Positions 1 through 48,234 of a stretch of 64,000 nt of DNA are shown piece after piece. The stretch is from Amoebidium appalachense (taxonomy: Eukaryota; Ichthyosporea). Made by a program: the position numbers and the translations under genes. Location: positions 6,138,001 to 6,202,000 of the forward strand of contig CAVNZM010000012.1 of assembly GCA_963693365.1 (NCBI GenBank). The letters are read 5' to 3'. The notes below the pieces were generated by a model that saw only the letters and a program-made list of their open reading frames with translations, did not search any database and was not told the DNA's origin. How positions within the stretch are numbered: position 1 is the first letter of the stretch; each line of letters begins with the position of its first letter.

Positions 1-52
1 TAGAGAAATATACATAGGAATTAAGCGATGGGGCTTCTCGAATGCTCCTCGA

Positions 53-86
53 GTCGCTACCTAAGTCGATACTTCCCTGGCTAACG
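53..86 (-). repeat. Dispersed repeat R1, copy 1
   Basis: The reverse complement shares about 34 bases with 12972-13005 (core GTTAGCCAGGGAAGT), with one mismatch. Similarity continues more weakly to the left edge, matching 13006-13070. Lies 3' of the last visible Rpt3 exon. Confidence 0.7.
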
Positions 87-219
87 TGGCGGGTCGGTCT
101 GCTAATGATGAATACTCTCCGCGTGTGCTCTGCAGAGCGTGTGTGTGTGCGTGTATGTGTGTGTGTGTGTTTACGGGGGGAGAAGGGGGGGGGGGGGGAG
201 GGGGGAAGGGGTTGGGTAC

Positions 220-5354
<5,135 letters not shown>

Positions 5355-6159
5355 GGTTTTGTCTGCTGGCGCCGGCCTAAGAAAGAGTTGGGGGGCTTTT
5401 GTTGCTCTTTCGGTATCACCACCAGACCGCAAACCGCTTTAGCTACAAAAACAAAGAAGTAGTTACCAGTCGCTCTCTTCACTCTCCCCTACATATAAAC
5501 GAGTGTATCACATGCAGGGCAGGTATGCGTTAGATCTCGTCAAAACAAAAATAAGGTTCTCTATACTATACCTTACTTACTTAGCTCCAAAAACTATAGC
5601 AATTTTTTTTTTTTCCTAGTTGAAACCTAAAGCTAACACACCTGTGTTTCCCTGCGAACTCTCTCTCTCTCGTTGTGAGCGACGCCTTTGTGTTGACGTG
5701 TAATTTTCACAACCAATGGGTAACCTATGCCGCCTGTTAATTCTCTTTAGGTTATCCAGTTCCATATTAAGTCGGTAACTACGCACTGTGATTTTCGCCC
5801 TCACAAGTTACCTTCCGTGAGCAACAACACAACCTGCTGACGTAGCATTCATTTTCTTGTTCTTCCCTTCCCCCTTTTTCAAGCTTCCTCCCACTTTTTG
5901 TTGTTACTGTATAGTTTAAGGGCTCTGATAAACGGGCTAGTTATTGTGTTTGGCTATTAGGTGCTTGGTCCCACCGGCACGCAGATTTTTTCATTTTAGT
6001 ACATATAGTGCACGAGTGGTTTGTGGTATTCCGGAGGTGCTAGAGCTTAGCAGTTTTTACCGAGTCTAAGTTAGAGTACGTGCAGGGAGGGAGTGTTTGC
6101 CAGCGTACGTTTACAAGGATACAGCTGTTGGGAGTGCTTTTCGCACAGCAACCGTAAAC
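5355..6159. promoter_or_regulatory. Shared divergent promoter region of Rpt3 and Rpt2
   Basis: About 800 bp separates the two start codons of the head-to-head proteasome genes. It is much less repetitive than the rest of the window, with no long GT/CA or G/C tract. A CCAAT box is visible near 5711 (acaaccaatggg). No TATA box is obvious near either start. It must also contain both 5' untranslated regions. That one region drives both genes is inferred from the arrangement only. Confidence 0.6.
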
Positions 6160-15993
<9,834 letters not shown>

Positions 15994-16008
15994 TGCCCCG
16001 CTGCCCAG

Positions 16009-16014
16009 AATAAA
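16009..16014 (+). promoter_or_regulatory. Polyadenylation signal AATAAA of Rpt2
   Basis: Canonical AATAAA 16 bases after the Rpt2 stop codon, which implies a very short 3' untranslated region. A conserved-looking TGTTTATA follows it. Confidence 0.8.
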
Positions 16015-16971
16015 CTGTTTATACCGCCCATGTTCATTTGAGTGGCTGGCTGGATATTACTAACCATGACCTCGTGCGCACTATCTCTCTCCCACTTGCT
16101 ATTCTTCTTTTGCCCGATGTTCGTGTGATCCCTTGCGGTGCACAGGCTCATCTACTCCGAACTTCAAGATGGTTGGGCTGACACTGCGCATTATACCAAC
16201 ACCTACAAATATCAATCCATGCACTGACCGAATCTTATACATATTCGCACACAGCGACGGACCCACAGGCATGCATATACATTGGAAGGGGAAGGGGTGT
16301 GGGGGGGGGGGGGGGGGGGAAGGGGGGTCTTTTTGAGTGTTGGTGAGTGGGGTACGAAACATGTGTGCCCATCAGTCTGTGCTTGAGGGCCAGGCAAAAG
16401 GCAACACATGACTCCCAACCATGCATTTCGTGACATATTTGCTGGCCACGGTGACCATTTGCACTGACCCATCCGGGAGAATGACTCTCCTCCATCACCC
16501 CCCCATTCCCCGCCCCCTCCCCAACCCCAACCACCACCACCACCATCCCCCATATGCATTTTGTTCACAAGAAGCCCTGCGGCCATGCACGCATTTTTAA
16601 AAGCGTTTCAAAAGTTCAAATTGTGCTGCCTGCATCCTGCCTCGATTGCAATGTTGTCTCACTCAACTTTTCTCACATCGCCCCGCCTAATCAGTGTTCC
16701 TAAAAAGTGTGTAAACCCTCTGAAGTTTCTCTCCCTCGATCCCGTTTTCAGTCCTCTCTCAGGCTCTTCGTCATTGCGGACTGCTCCAGCGAACGCTAGG
16801 CTGTTGGGGAATTTTCGAGAACGCGGCCACTTTGTCGATTCAAGGCCGTTTTGTAGGCCTTGAAAAATAAGAGTGTACCTTCAAAAATATAAATTCTAGC
16901 AGAAGCGAGTACTACTCCCCTCTCTCTCCCCTTCTCCCCTGGGCACAAATACAAATAAACCCCGCAATAGT
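16015..16971. other. Intergenic, no gene seen
   Basis: Contains a poly-G tract near 16299-16326 and a CACCAC-rich stretch near 16530. An open frame at 16561-16863 has no recognisable domain and no splice context, and is not called. Confidence 0.5.
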
Positions 16972-17562
16972 GTGTGTGTGACTTTGGACTGCCACTTACT
17001 TATTAAACATGTACACAATCACAAGATAATCACGCAATATAACAAATGGAAAAAGATACCACACGACACTAGACCCGATGAAAGCATACACCTTGAAAAA
17101 CTAAGCCTTATGTCTCGTTTTATATATACTGACCGCCTCAACCATATTGCCAAATATGGCACTCGCAAGTGTATAACACCTAAATACATATTACCTTCCT
17201 GTAGAACTGGTCTTTCTCTAGCTGATGGTATTATTGATCAATTACCACGCTTTTACTGTACACGTGCTATACAGTGGAGATCTAATAAGTATAAGGTGGC
17301 ATCATTTGCATGCCCAAACAACACACACACACACCAGTTTAACCGGTCATGTATCGCCAAATGTAGTTTGATAGACCACATAATACCGCAACACACACAC
17401 GTCACATTCACAACAGACACCCAGAAAGATAGCCTACCTGTAAATTACAACATCCTTGATTCTATACTAAACACGCGTAACTACGACCTGTTTATTAGAT
17501 GTATTGATTGGCTTGAGAAACACATCACTACAAAATTATAGCGCACGCGCACACACACACAC

Positions 17563-17613
<51 letters not shown>

Positions 17614-17645
17614 CCAGCTGATACCGAGTGTCCCGAGGGGAGCCC

Positions 17646-17694
<49 letters not shown>
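16972..17694 (+). mobile_element. Probable 5'-truncated LINE-type retroelement end: C-terminal ORF fragment, CA repeat, poly-A tail
   Basis: An uninterrupted frame of 189 codons (16972-17541) has ordinary amino-acid composition, unlike the repeat translations around it. Its C-terminal part carries FNRSCIAKCSLIDHI, then YNILDSILNTRNYDLF and a tryptophan/leucine-rich end. This spacing recalls the RNase H-like or Cys-containing tail of many LINE ORF2 proteins, though I cannot name a clade. After the stop come a (CA)n tract and, at 17650-17694, about 45 consecutive A residues, as expected for a LINE 3' end. No reverse transcriptase core is present, so the copy would be truncated. No target-site duplication was found by eye. 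It could instead be an unrelated host exon. Confidence 0.4.
17650..17694 (+). repeat. Poly-A tract of about 45
   Basis: Uninterrupted A run after the LINE-like frame; see the mobile element entry. Confidence 0.95.
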
Positions 17695-17695
<1 letters not shown>

Positions 17696-18448
17696 GGGGA
17701 ACCCCAACTAATTGATTTCTCCTTGTAGTCTTTATGGTGTCTCGTAGAGAAAGTAAACCCTGATATATAGTCACCACCCGACATCTATGTACGTGATCAT
17801 GATATACCGCTGAGGGGATATTCCGAGCAAAACCCCCCCCCCCATACCTGAGACTGGTTCTCTTTGCCTCGAGTAAACAGCGTAAACCCCCAGTACTACT
17901 ACTGAATGGTAAGATGGAATGCGGCGAACAATACAGATAACATTCCTGAGATAGCGTAGACCAATCATAATAGTGCATCTGTGACCGAAAAAAGTTCTAA
18001 ATTCGGAGTGCTATTTTTAGGTTCGCAGGGGCAGAGTTCGCAGGGCTGACGTTTCAGTACTTGCTATGCAGTTCTCATGTTTTAACTTCTTACCTTTGTG
18101 TAGGGCAGGCCATCTAATTATCTGTTCGTTTTACGATAAGAACAAAGTCAACTATGTCGGGTTCTTAAAGTTTTCAGCCCTTTATACACACATACATCTT
18201 CAGGTACATCGTCTGGGCAGTTCATCCGAGTCGTGCTCTGGGTAATATGTTTCACTCGAGTCGATCCGAAGTAGACACAGCAGTAACAACCCGCCTTTAA
18301 TTTAGTATGACACACATTCTCGTACGCTAGCAGCAACATTGTTAAAATTCTCTCTGCATGAGCCATGCACAGTGAATAGTGCTCAAGCGCCTTCAAAGTT
18401 CCACGTAAGCCACCATCATGCACACTGTCAGCCCGACGTGCAAGCTGA
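17695..18448. other. Intergenic, no gene supported
   Basis: Mixed-composition sequence upstream of the glycosyltransferase; presumably holds its promoter and an unresolved first exon. No TATA or CCAAT element stands out. Confidence 0.4.
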
Positions 18449-18451
18449 GCC

Positions 18452-19455
18452 CACGCACCCACCCTTTCACCTCCACGTGGGAACCCTCTCTCCTGTCGCC
18501 TTTGTCTCCCTCTCATTGTCCTGTTTGCCTGCGCCTGCCTGGCCTTGGCGTTTCTACCCCCACCGGCCACACACGATGCACACCCTGAGATCAACCATCA
18601 TGATGATTATCTACGTGATGCTTACTATGATAGTGAGGAACTTCGTGCGAATCTCCTCATGAAACGACAACGTGAACTCCTGGGGCGAGTTTTACTTCAA
18701 CCGACAGCTGAAGATTCAAACTCAGACACGGGGAATTGGAGTGGGGGCTCCGAAGCAAAGAGGGATTACGAAAGTGCAGGTGATGAATCCTTAGACACCC
18801 CTACTTTGGATGAGATTGCGCAACGGGTGGCACAAGTACAGGAGCCATACAACTTAATGCCAGACGGTCCCATGGGGGGTTCCTTGGACGACAACGAATA
18901 TGCGGCCTCGCTATATGGAATGTTGACCGACCGGCCGCTGAGCGATTGGCTCGTTTCAGTTGGGGGGGGGGCCCCGGTCTAGTTATCTCTCCTCGCCCCT
19001 CCCTCTCTACTCTTATTCTAGGCATTTCAGTTGGGGAATTTCAGTTTTGTGCGATATGAGCCCCCACAAAGTGTGGGGACTCGGTGGTAATTTTCGAGAA
19101 ATTTGTTTATCGGAATATCACGACGGGGAAGACGGTGTATGTTCGGGGTGAACACATGGCACAGTTTGCACGGGAGGTTTTGCCAACCGTGCCAATAGAC
19201 GTCCGTTTTGTCTTGGTTACAGGTGTGTATCCCCCGGTTGAACCGATCCAGCGGAACATGCAGACTAATATTGGCCTGAGTATTTATTGCTATGACATTG
19301 TTTGAATGACCCCTGGCAGCGTACCATAACAAGAGTAACGCACGTAGGTGGTGCACACCACGGCTTGCGGCCCTTTATATGTCTGTGCTCGGTCAGTGGA
19401 TGGATGTATGTAAACGAAGTTACGAAACGGTTTTTGTTTTGTGTTTTTTTTTTTT

Positions 19456-19498
<43 letters not shown>

Positions 19499-19689
19499 CA
19501 CACGCAACAATTTTAAGTGGACTACCGACGAGTATGGTAACTTCGGTACATACGGTACATTGTTTATTTTTTGATTTTTATTTCCGTGCAGGGAGGGTTG
19601 GGGTGGTGTGTGTGTGTGGGGGGAGGGGGGAGGGGGGGGGGGGGGAGGGGGGGAGGGGGGAGGGATGTGTCTAGTGTTTCAGGGGGGGG

Positions 19690-19725
<36 letters not shown>

Positions 19726-20597
19726 AAAAGTTTAACCAGCACTGTGAGTTTTTCAATAGTCAATTGATAGTAAACCGGATGAGATTGCTCATCAAATCCT
19801 CCCACCCACAACCAACCACTGCAGGTGACAGCACACACACCATGCCCGATGGTATACCGACCAAGGACGGGCTACGTGACTATGTACTATCCCACCCGAG
19901 TATATCCACGTGGTTTGCCCGGAATTTGGGCCCACTATCCCGCAACTATCCACACATGCACCCACTTCCTCTCGGGAACGACTTCCACACGCAATATCTT
20001 CGCCCGGGGACGTTTTCCTTGGACCGCATGCATCCGAGCGAGCAGAACGGATATATATACCGACTAGCCGACACTATACCTTTACACCATCGCCTTACCA
20101 GCGTACACGTAAGCTTTCACCTCACGCCCAGCGACGAAAATTTCCCTTGGGGTGGCCCAAACTCCACTTGTAGCCGTGCCCACGTCGCGGACGTTTTGCG
20201 CAAAACTCTTCCGCGGGAAAATGTTGCGTTTTTGGAGGGGAAAATGGACAGACAGCAGTCGTGGCGTGAGCAAGTACCTTTTGCATTTGTTGCCAGTGCC
20301 TATGGGAGGGGGTTGGACTGCCATCGTACGGGGGAGGCGTTGCAGCTAGGTCACGTGGTGTTGATGCAAAGGACCAATCACGCGGAGTTTTGGCACATGT
20401 TCGATGGGCTGCCTGTGATTCTATTGGATAGTTGGGATGAGGTCACTGTGGATAGTTTGAGACGGTGGCATCTCCAGTGGGCGAAAATCATGCGGCAGCC
20501 TGACCGGATAAAGGAGATAAGGCATAGGCTGTCTCTGGCTTATTGGTGGGATAAGGTTAGAGGGGCGGCGAAGAAAATAGCTGCAACAAGTGTATGA
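18452..20597 (+). CDS. Exostosin-like glycosyltransferase, probably a type II membrane or secreted protein; 5' end unresolved
   Basis: Predicted to transfer sugars in the secretory pathway; substrate unknown. Exon A (about 18452-18979) reads a hydrophobic anchor (CLPLIVLFACACLALAF) and an acidic, low-complexity stem. Exon B, about 19061-19222, gives IFEKFVYRN, TGKTVYVRGEHMAQF and VRFVLVTG. Exon C, 19825-20597, joins in phase at ACA G|GT to read FVLVTGDSTHTMPDG, then HPSISTWFARNLGP, PLPLGNDFHT, and the hallmark GLDCHRTGEALQLGHVV followed by LPVILLDSWDEVT. The GxDCHRxxEALxLG and LPVIxxxxWxEVT blocks are characteristic of exostosin-like C-terminal domains. The B-C junction is firm. The A-B junction and the start codon are not: no in-frame ATG precedes the anchor, so another upstream exon is likely, and the only in-frame acceptor for B is a weak TATGAG. 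Confidence 0.75.
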
Positions 20598-21405
20598 ATG
20601 TTTGAGATGTTGAACTTCGAAATGTGAAGTTGGTCTATTAGCCTTTTGTGGGTGGTTTGATTAATGAGTTTGTGTATGCGTTGTGGCGGGCCGTTTCTAC
20701 CGGACTAGAATGCAAGTATGGCTACATGCGACTGAACTTCCATCAAAATAATTGTTCAATAACTCAGTTCAAAGCATACTTTGTAAGGAATTGCTACCAC
20801 ATGGCTGTTATGACAAACGAATACAAAACATGTGGTATAATGAATATTCTAACACCCCTACCGGGTATCATATTGTCTGTAGACCGATATCAGATTAATT
20901 AAGTTAAATTACGAAGGTTCCACATGCAATCAGAGTTAGTGGCAAAGCACGGTCACGTGTGTACACACCTACCCACTGTGTGCTGCCTCATACCACACTG
21001 TAGACACTGACATGTAAACCCACGCCGGGCCCTGTCATTCCATCGTGCACATGGTGTAATACGCAATTTGTGCACAATTTGATGGTAATATGTATCTTAG
21101 TATCGTATGCGAATGTTGTTGATGATCATGAAAATTTAACACAATGTCATGATTCTAATTTGTCAGTCGTTTTATGAAAACTTTTTCTTGCGCGCCAAAT
21201 CTTCCCGCCCAAATTTCCATATAAAGCTAATCAGTCAGATCGTGTGCAAATTTAGGTCGATGCCACGCTCCCTCCCTCGTTACCCCCCCCCTCCCCCCCC
21301 CTGCTCCCCTCCTTGCCGCCCCCTCCCCCCCCCCCCCCCCCCCCCCCCCTTTCCTCCCACCCCCCGCCCCGGCCCCTCCCGGTTTGGGCGCACACAAATA
21401 TGCAT

Positions 21406-21441
<36 letters not shown>

Positions 21442-21449
21442 ACACACAC

Positions 21450-21485
<36 letters not shown>

Positions 21486-22224
21486 GCACACTCACTGTAC
21501 ACACACACACACACACACACACACGTGGTGCACCACCACCACCACGTACCACAAGTGTGCGCACACTGGCACACACCACACATGCACACACATGTACATA
21601 TATATGCTGAGAGTGCTGCACAATTTGAACACGAACACACGTGCACCGTGACACACACACACGCACAACAATGTTGCATGCGCGCACACACGCACCGTGG
21701 CGGTTGTGACCCGTACTAGAGCGTACGAGAGAGAATTACATAGAACCATTTGAACGGGGCCCTGACGTTCGACGCACTGAACAATGTGGGTTGCCAGGCT
21801 CATGACTGTCAAGCGTGTAGATGTAATGGTGTTTTGCGATGCATATATTAACAGCGGGGCTGAATCAATTAGTGGCACTTAGTGTTTCAGATGGAGAAAA
21901 TCATACCAAATTCAGACAACGTCTCACCATTCAAAAAGTTCCCCAGCCCCAGGGTACCGGTGACAAAGTAAATGGTGTTGGGTACGTATACCGGTGGGCT
22001 GCAGGGAGGGTTGCGTGGGAGTGGGGTTAGTGTGGTGGTGGTGGTGGTGGTGGTAGTGGTGGTGGTGTTCACGTGACTCTGTGTATGTGTATTTACATGT
22101 GTATGTATGTGTGCGAGTGTGTGTTTTTGTGTTTGCGTGTGGTATCATAATGGGGGGGGGGGGGGGAGGGGGGGGAGGCCGGGGGAGGGGGGATTTTATA
22201 TCTTTTATTTTTTATTCTTGGCCG

Positions 22225-22268
<44 letters not shown>

Positions 22269-23324
22269 TGTGCTCTATAGAGCATTTTTACTATGTTGCA
22301 AATCAAGCGGGACTTGGCCATGGAGTCTCTCATATATCGATGTCACACGTTGAAAGTAAAAGTATCTCAAAGAACTCAGTATATGAAAGTCTTTTGCGAT
22401 CGCAGGAAGCACTTCAGAAAGGCATGCACTCGAGCTCATACATGCTCAGAGTTTGACTGAAGGGAAAAAGTGGCGGAGCTCGCTCGAGCGTGTCGATGAG
22501 GTTGGGGATAAGTATAACTGATTGAATTTATGTATAAACTTGATGTACAGCGCTAGCAAGGGAGCAATCATTTAAGAAGACACGGGAGGCTATAAGGAGA
22601 GAAAACGAGAGGATGGGGGGGGGGGGGGGGGGGGGGGGGGAGGGCTACATAATAAGAGGTAGGAGACATCAATCACGGGACTCATGCGACTCAGAGTATA
22701 TATGTATATGGTCGAAGATTTACTTCCCTTTTCCCCATCCGTGTCAAACGGAGAGACCCAACTACACATACATCCACGGCATTATGGACACATGCAAAAC
22801 CTTAACATCTGCAGCTTTGTTACCTCAAAGTCCACACACAAGGGGGCTAAAAAAAAAAAAAAAAAAAGAAAAAAGAAAAAGAAGAAGAGAGAGGCACGTA
22901 AACTGCAGAGGAAAGATTCTGAAGCAAGAACAGCAAAACCTACTTGTGCAATTGGAACCCCCTCCTCTGCTATCGCCCGATTATGGATCTAGAATCGTGT
23001 TCAATGGTTAACCCTCTCAAAAGCATATTAAAGTTCATAGCCAGCTTTTAAAATCAGCCGCATATATATTTCTATTTACAGGTGTCTAGCTAATCTACCC
23101 CCCCCCCCCCCCCCCCCACCTCACCCCCCGCGGTCGTCAAATCAAACTCCTAACCCCACCATCACCTAAGCGCGGCTGTGGCTGCCGCAAAGCAAACACA
23201 GTCCCCCCCCCCCCCCCCCCCCAAAAAAAAAAAAAAAAAAAAAAACACCATCAACAACCTAAAAAGGTGGGCGTTTTTTCACATGTCACAAAACTATAAA
23301 AGTCACACACAAATTTGGCAGAAA
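20598..23324. other. Intergenic, no gene seen
   Basis: The first 600 bases downstream of the glycosyltransferase are mixed composition with no convincing frame. Then come a poly-C region near 21285-21350, CA and GA repeats (21409-21525), GGT triplets near 22030-22070, G tracts near 22154-22266 and 22617-22641, an A-rich run near 22850, and C and A runs at 23098-23245. The 3' end of the MYBBP1A-like transcript must terminate in its right part; no AATAAA was found on the minus strand. Confidence 0.5.
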
Positions 23325-43458
<20,134 letters not shown>

Positions 43459-44164
43459 AGTGGCGGTATGCTATCCCTACCACTTCCGTATACTATATAG
43501 CTGTAGAGTTACCAAAAAGTACAACACAACGCGGCACAAAAAGCTAAGTTCATGACTGATCGTGCAACGGCAACGAGTGCACGTGTAACATTGAAAGGCC
43601 AGGTGCGCAGTTAGAAAGAGCCAATCAGCAATAAGAAAGAGAATGCTCGTTCCGCCAATCAAAGAGTGATAAGCTGACGGAGCCTTACGTAAGGGAGATG
43701 TGACAGTACATACAAAGCCGATGTTCGAAATTTTGAAAGCGCCACGCTGCGCCAGCAGCTGGCCATGGGAAGGAGCCGGCCGACACGGTTGAAAAAGAGC
43801 AAGCCAACACAGAGAAAGGAGCCAGCCGAGACCTGCCCTTGAGTGGTCAAAAATATAAGAAGAAGCCTTTCAAAACGGTTGTTGGCCCTATTAGGGCCAT
43901 CCAGGCTTGAGGAAAGAATTGCTAAATGGCACTTTGTTATGTTTCATACCCTGCAATAGAACACGGTGACCCACTGACTCGGAACCTCGGGAATATTTGA
44001 GCGGCTGGCAGGCTGGGTTGAAGTTCATGTTCAGTCAAAAAAAAAAAAAAAAAAATCGAAAATAATAAATTAGTCAAGGCTTGCCTGCATGCTGCAAGCT
44101 CAAGCCATTCATCAGGCCTTGCGTTATTTCTCGTTCCTGTTATTTTTCGTGAATACATACCACT
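43459..44164. promoter_or_regulatory. Divergent promoter region between MYBBP1A and the unknown gene at 44165
   Basis: About 700 bp of low-repeat sequence between two start codons that point away from each other. Two CCAAT boxes in the same orientation lie at 43621-43625 and 43655-43659, about 165-200 bases from the MYBBP1A start. Only a short A run (44038-44055) interrupts it. Bidirectional use is inferred from layout. Confidence 0.55.
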
Positions 44165-44833
44165 ATGACCCCCAACCACCACCCAGACAAGGGCAGCTCT
44201 GGCACTGCTGCTGACCCAGAGCCAGCACTGGAGGTCAGGCGTCCTTTGCAGGGCCTCAATGCGAATCAGGATCCTTTTGCCCCCACAGAGCCAGAGGAAG
44301 GCTGGTATGTTGTACTTGTACACTGTGATAGCGCCCCCCCCTCTCCTCCCCCCAACCCACCCACTCAACCCCCCCACTCCCCCCCCCCCCCCCCGGCCCC
44401 CTCTCCCGCCCCCCCCCCCCCCTCCCCCCCCTGCCCCCCCCCCCCCCCCCCCCGCCCCCCCCCGAACAACACGACCACCACCACCACCACCACCACCCTC
44501 GTCTTACCTGTTGTCGCACCCATTCACACCTAACCGTGACCACACACAAGCTGGGCCCATGCCAAGGCACACACGCATACACCCTCGACGGCAACCTTTC
44601 TTTTCCGCATTGACACACAAACCAGCCCTTGCAGAAGGCACTATAGAGCACGCGTGCACACATGCAGTCTTTTACCAAAAAAAAAAAAGAAAGCATCCTT
44701 TCACATATCGACATTTTGCAGCCACCAAACCACGACACAGGGGATACGCGATGCGCACAAGCGCGTACACACTGGAGGACCACGTACGCGCATACAAGCA
44801 CTTGTGCGCACGTACGCAGGCATGCACACAAGG

Positions 44834-44926
<93 letters not shown>

Positions 44927-45785
44927 GGGCCCACCTTAAATGGTGCGATCACTGAGTCTCCTGTACTCTGCTTTTCTTCCTGGTATTGATTTTTGTCAAC
45001 ATTCTTGATGGTTGCTTACACGTCAGGGTGTCTTTGGGGTACACAGTGCTCAAGCCATCATTTGCTGTCCTATTCACCCTTCCAAGCCTCAGTGAATCTC
45101 GTATTGACTTAGTCTCCGTGTTCATTCCTGCATCGGCCATCGTTTGCCCAACATCAATTCTAGAGTCTCATTTTTTTTTTTTCTTGCAGGAAGCTTGAGG
45201 AATGGGCCAAGTTTGACGGGCCACCCTCCGTGGAGGTGAGCACACAAAACCATGTTGAAGTTCTGCAACCATTGGACCCTCTGGGCTTGGTCCAACCAAC
45301 TGCGCAGCAGGTGGGCGTTAGCTCTCTCTATCCCCCTCCCTCCCTTCTTCCCTCCCTCTGTCCCTCCCTCCCTCCCTCCCTCCCTCGCTCTCTCCCACAC
45401 ATACACGATCTCAGTGATTCATCACTGTCTTGTGCCCCTTCATCCCCTCCCCCCTCCCCCCCCCCCCCCCCCCCCTCCCCCTCCCCCCCCCCCCCCCTCC
45501 TCCTCCTCCCACTTGTCTTTTGTTTCAAAGAGGAGACCGGAGAAGTAGGGAATTCAATTATTCGCAGTCATTTTTGTTGCCCGCGCTATGATTTTTTAAA
45601 CGTTTGGACTTTGTACTAAGTGTCAGTTTGTTGTAGGGGTGGTGCAGAGGGTAGGGTGTGCGTGTGTGGATGGATGGATAGATTGATGGCTTTTGGATGA
45701 GATGTGTGGATTTTGGGGGGGATGCGGGGGAAGGGGGGCGGGGGGGGGGGGAGGGGGGGGGGGAGGAGGGGGGGGGTTGTACATG

Positions 45786-45856
<71 letters not shown>

Positions 45857-47250
45857 CTCAGCCTTGGTGGGGTGTGTTGGTGTGGATGGATTAGTGGACA
45901 TGTGTGTGTGTGTGTTGGGGGGGGGGGAAAGGGGAGGGGAGGAGGATAAAATATGGGACTTGATTAAGTGATTTTGTCTGTGGGTGGGTTTGTTGATGTG
46001 TGTGTGGTGGTGGTGATGGGGGGGGGGGGGGGGGGGGGGGGGGGGGTAGGGGGCAGGGGGTGGGTGGGTGATGGGATGAAATGTTGGCCATAACGGCTTG
46101 GTGGGATGGAATGTACAATCAGGAAATTCACCTCAGATAAATACTGTTACTTATTTTTGAGTGATGGTGTAGGAGGTTGATCCCTTCAAGGAGGGGGTGT
46201 GCAAGAACAAGGGTCGGCCCGAAGCGTTGAGGTGGACCATCACTACACAGGAGGAGGAGGAGGAGGCGGCAAATTATCTCAGCTCACTGGGTGGGTGTAC
46301 GTGGTGTTCGCGTGTGTGTACGTGTGTGTACGTGTGCATGTGCTCCGTGTGTGTGTGTGGGTGGGTGGATGGTCGGGTGTGTTGTGTGTGTGTGTGTGTG
46401 CGCGCGCGCGGGTGTGCGTGCGTGCGTATACTTTTGCAAGTGACTGAATATGTGGGTGTGGGTGCAGTTGTATGTGTCTGTTTGCAAGTGCTTCTAGGTG
46501 TGCTTGTGTGTGTGTGCGTGAGGATGTGTGTAGGTGTGCCTGTGGGTGTGGATAATAAGGGCCTATAGCATCTGCGGATCCGACTTGTGTGTAATGCGCA
46601 CTTGGGTGTGTGTTTTTTGACGTGTGTATGCTTGTGCGTGGTGATTTGTGTAGGTGTGTGTGTGGTTTTGCTTGTAGGTGTGTGAATTTTTGGTCGTAGG
46701 TGTGTTGATGTACATCATGCACGTGTTTTTTTTTATGTGGAACATGTCTGCGTGTCAATACCTGTGATTATGCTCGGCTCTAGGTTCGTGTCCTGATTAC
46801 AAGGCTACAATGTATGTCAAAAGCCAAGCATGTGTCTGTGGACATGTCTGTTCGTGCACATGTGTTGTATTTTTGCATGCTGTGCGAAACGATGTGTACA
46901 TGCTCTTGTGGCTGATACACACCGTCGTACGTCAATTAACATGTGTGTATGTGTATGCGTGTCTGTGTTGCTGTGCCGCACTTTTCAGCTTCTCAGTGTA
47001 TGCGTGCAATAAAGAAGCACACGAATAGAGGACTGGGCAGCATACATGCGGGACAAATAATTTTTTGCACCTGAATACCCCGCCCCGTATGGATGCACTT
47101 GGGCTCTTTTCCAGGCGTTGTAGTGCTGTGATGTATAGATAATGCACACTCACATCTGGATATCCCCCCCCCCCCCCCCCCCCCCCGGCCCCCCGCCCAT
47201 GATACCACATGCCCACGCGCACACACGCACACATGCGCACACGTATGCGT

Positions 47251-47296
<46 letters not shown>

Positions 47297-48063
47297 TCAG
47301 AGCGCAAGCTCGAGCGGCTGATGAAATCCAAGGAGAAGGCTGTTGGGTCTGCCAGCGATGGTGTGGGTAAGTGCTATGTTATTAACAAGCCTATCCAGCT
47401 AATGTTTTTATTCATTATTTATTTATTAGCACAGATGAGGGCTGGTGACTCACACAAACATTAAGGTGCATTTTACTCTATTTCGGAGCTTAGTAGGGCT
47501 CTCTTATATGGCACGCGCTCCTTTGTGGGCACGTACAATATTAGGAAACTCACGAATGTAGTCTGACTATGATATGAAGTATAACTGACGCCATTCTGCC
47601 GTCCTTCCGCGAAATGCCGAAGTGAACACCCTAACATATTGTTCATACGCACGCTGCTTGGTCGATGTATGAAAGTTATACATACTGTTGGCTGGATAGT
47701 GTGGTTGAACAACACACGTCTTGTCTTTTTGATCAAAAGGTTTTCAGAGAACCCCCTTGTGACAAAGTCGAAACAACAGTCTTGATCATTTGTTAAGCAC
47801 GAAAACTACTCTTTATGTCCCCCTGTGTTTCTTTATGCCTTTTGTCGCCTGGACCTTCTTCGGATCAATCTCGTTTGCCTAGGCCATAGGCGAAGGGGGG
47901 TGGGGGTGGGGGTGGGGAAGGGGGGAAGGGGGAAGGGGGGAAGGGGAGGGGTTGTCTGTGTCTGTGTATGTACATGCCTGCGACTGTGTCTTGCTTGTGT
48001 GTTGGTGCGTGCTTGCGTGCCCGTGCATGCAATATGCATGGGAGCAGTGCGCACATTTGTGTG

Positions 48064-48159
<96 letters not shown>

Positions 48160-48163
48160 TGTG

Positions 48164-48231
<68 letters not shown>

Positions 48232-48234
48232 TGT

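Noticed and set aside
16561-16863. 100-codon plus-strand frame downstream of Rpt2
   Set aside because: No motif, no splice or promoter context; composition compatible with chance.
18148-18594. Minus-strand frame of 148 codons with fairly normal composition
   Set aside because: Overlaps the glycosyltransferase stem exon on the other strand, has no recognised motif and no splice partner. A minus-strand exon in 18148-18440 cannot be fully excluded.
19084-19305. Continuation of glycosyltransferase exon B to the stop at 19305
   Set aside because: The last 27 codons do not fit the family, while splicing at 19222 to 19825 restores the conserved motif in phase.
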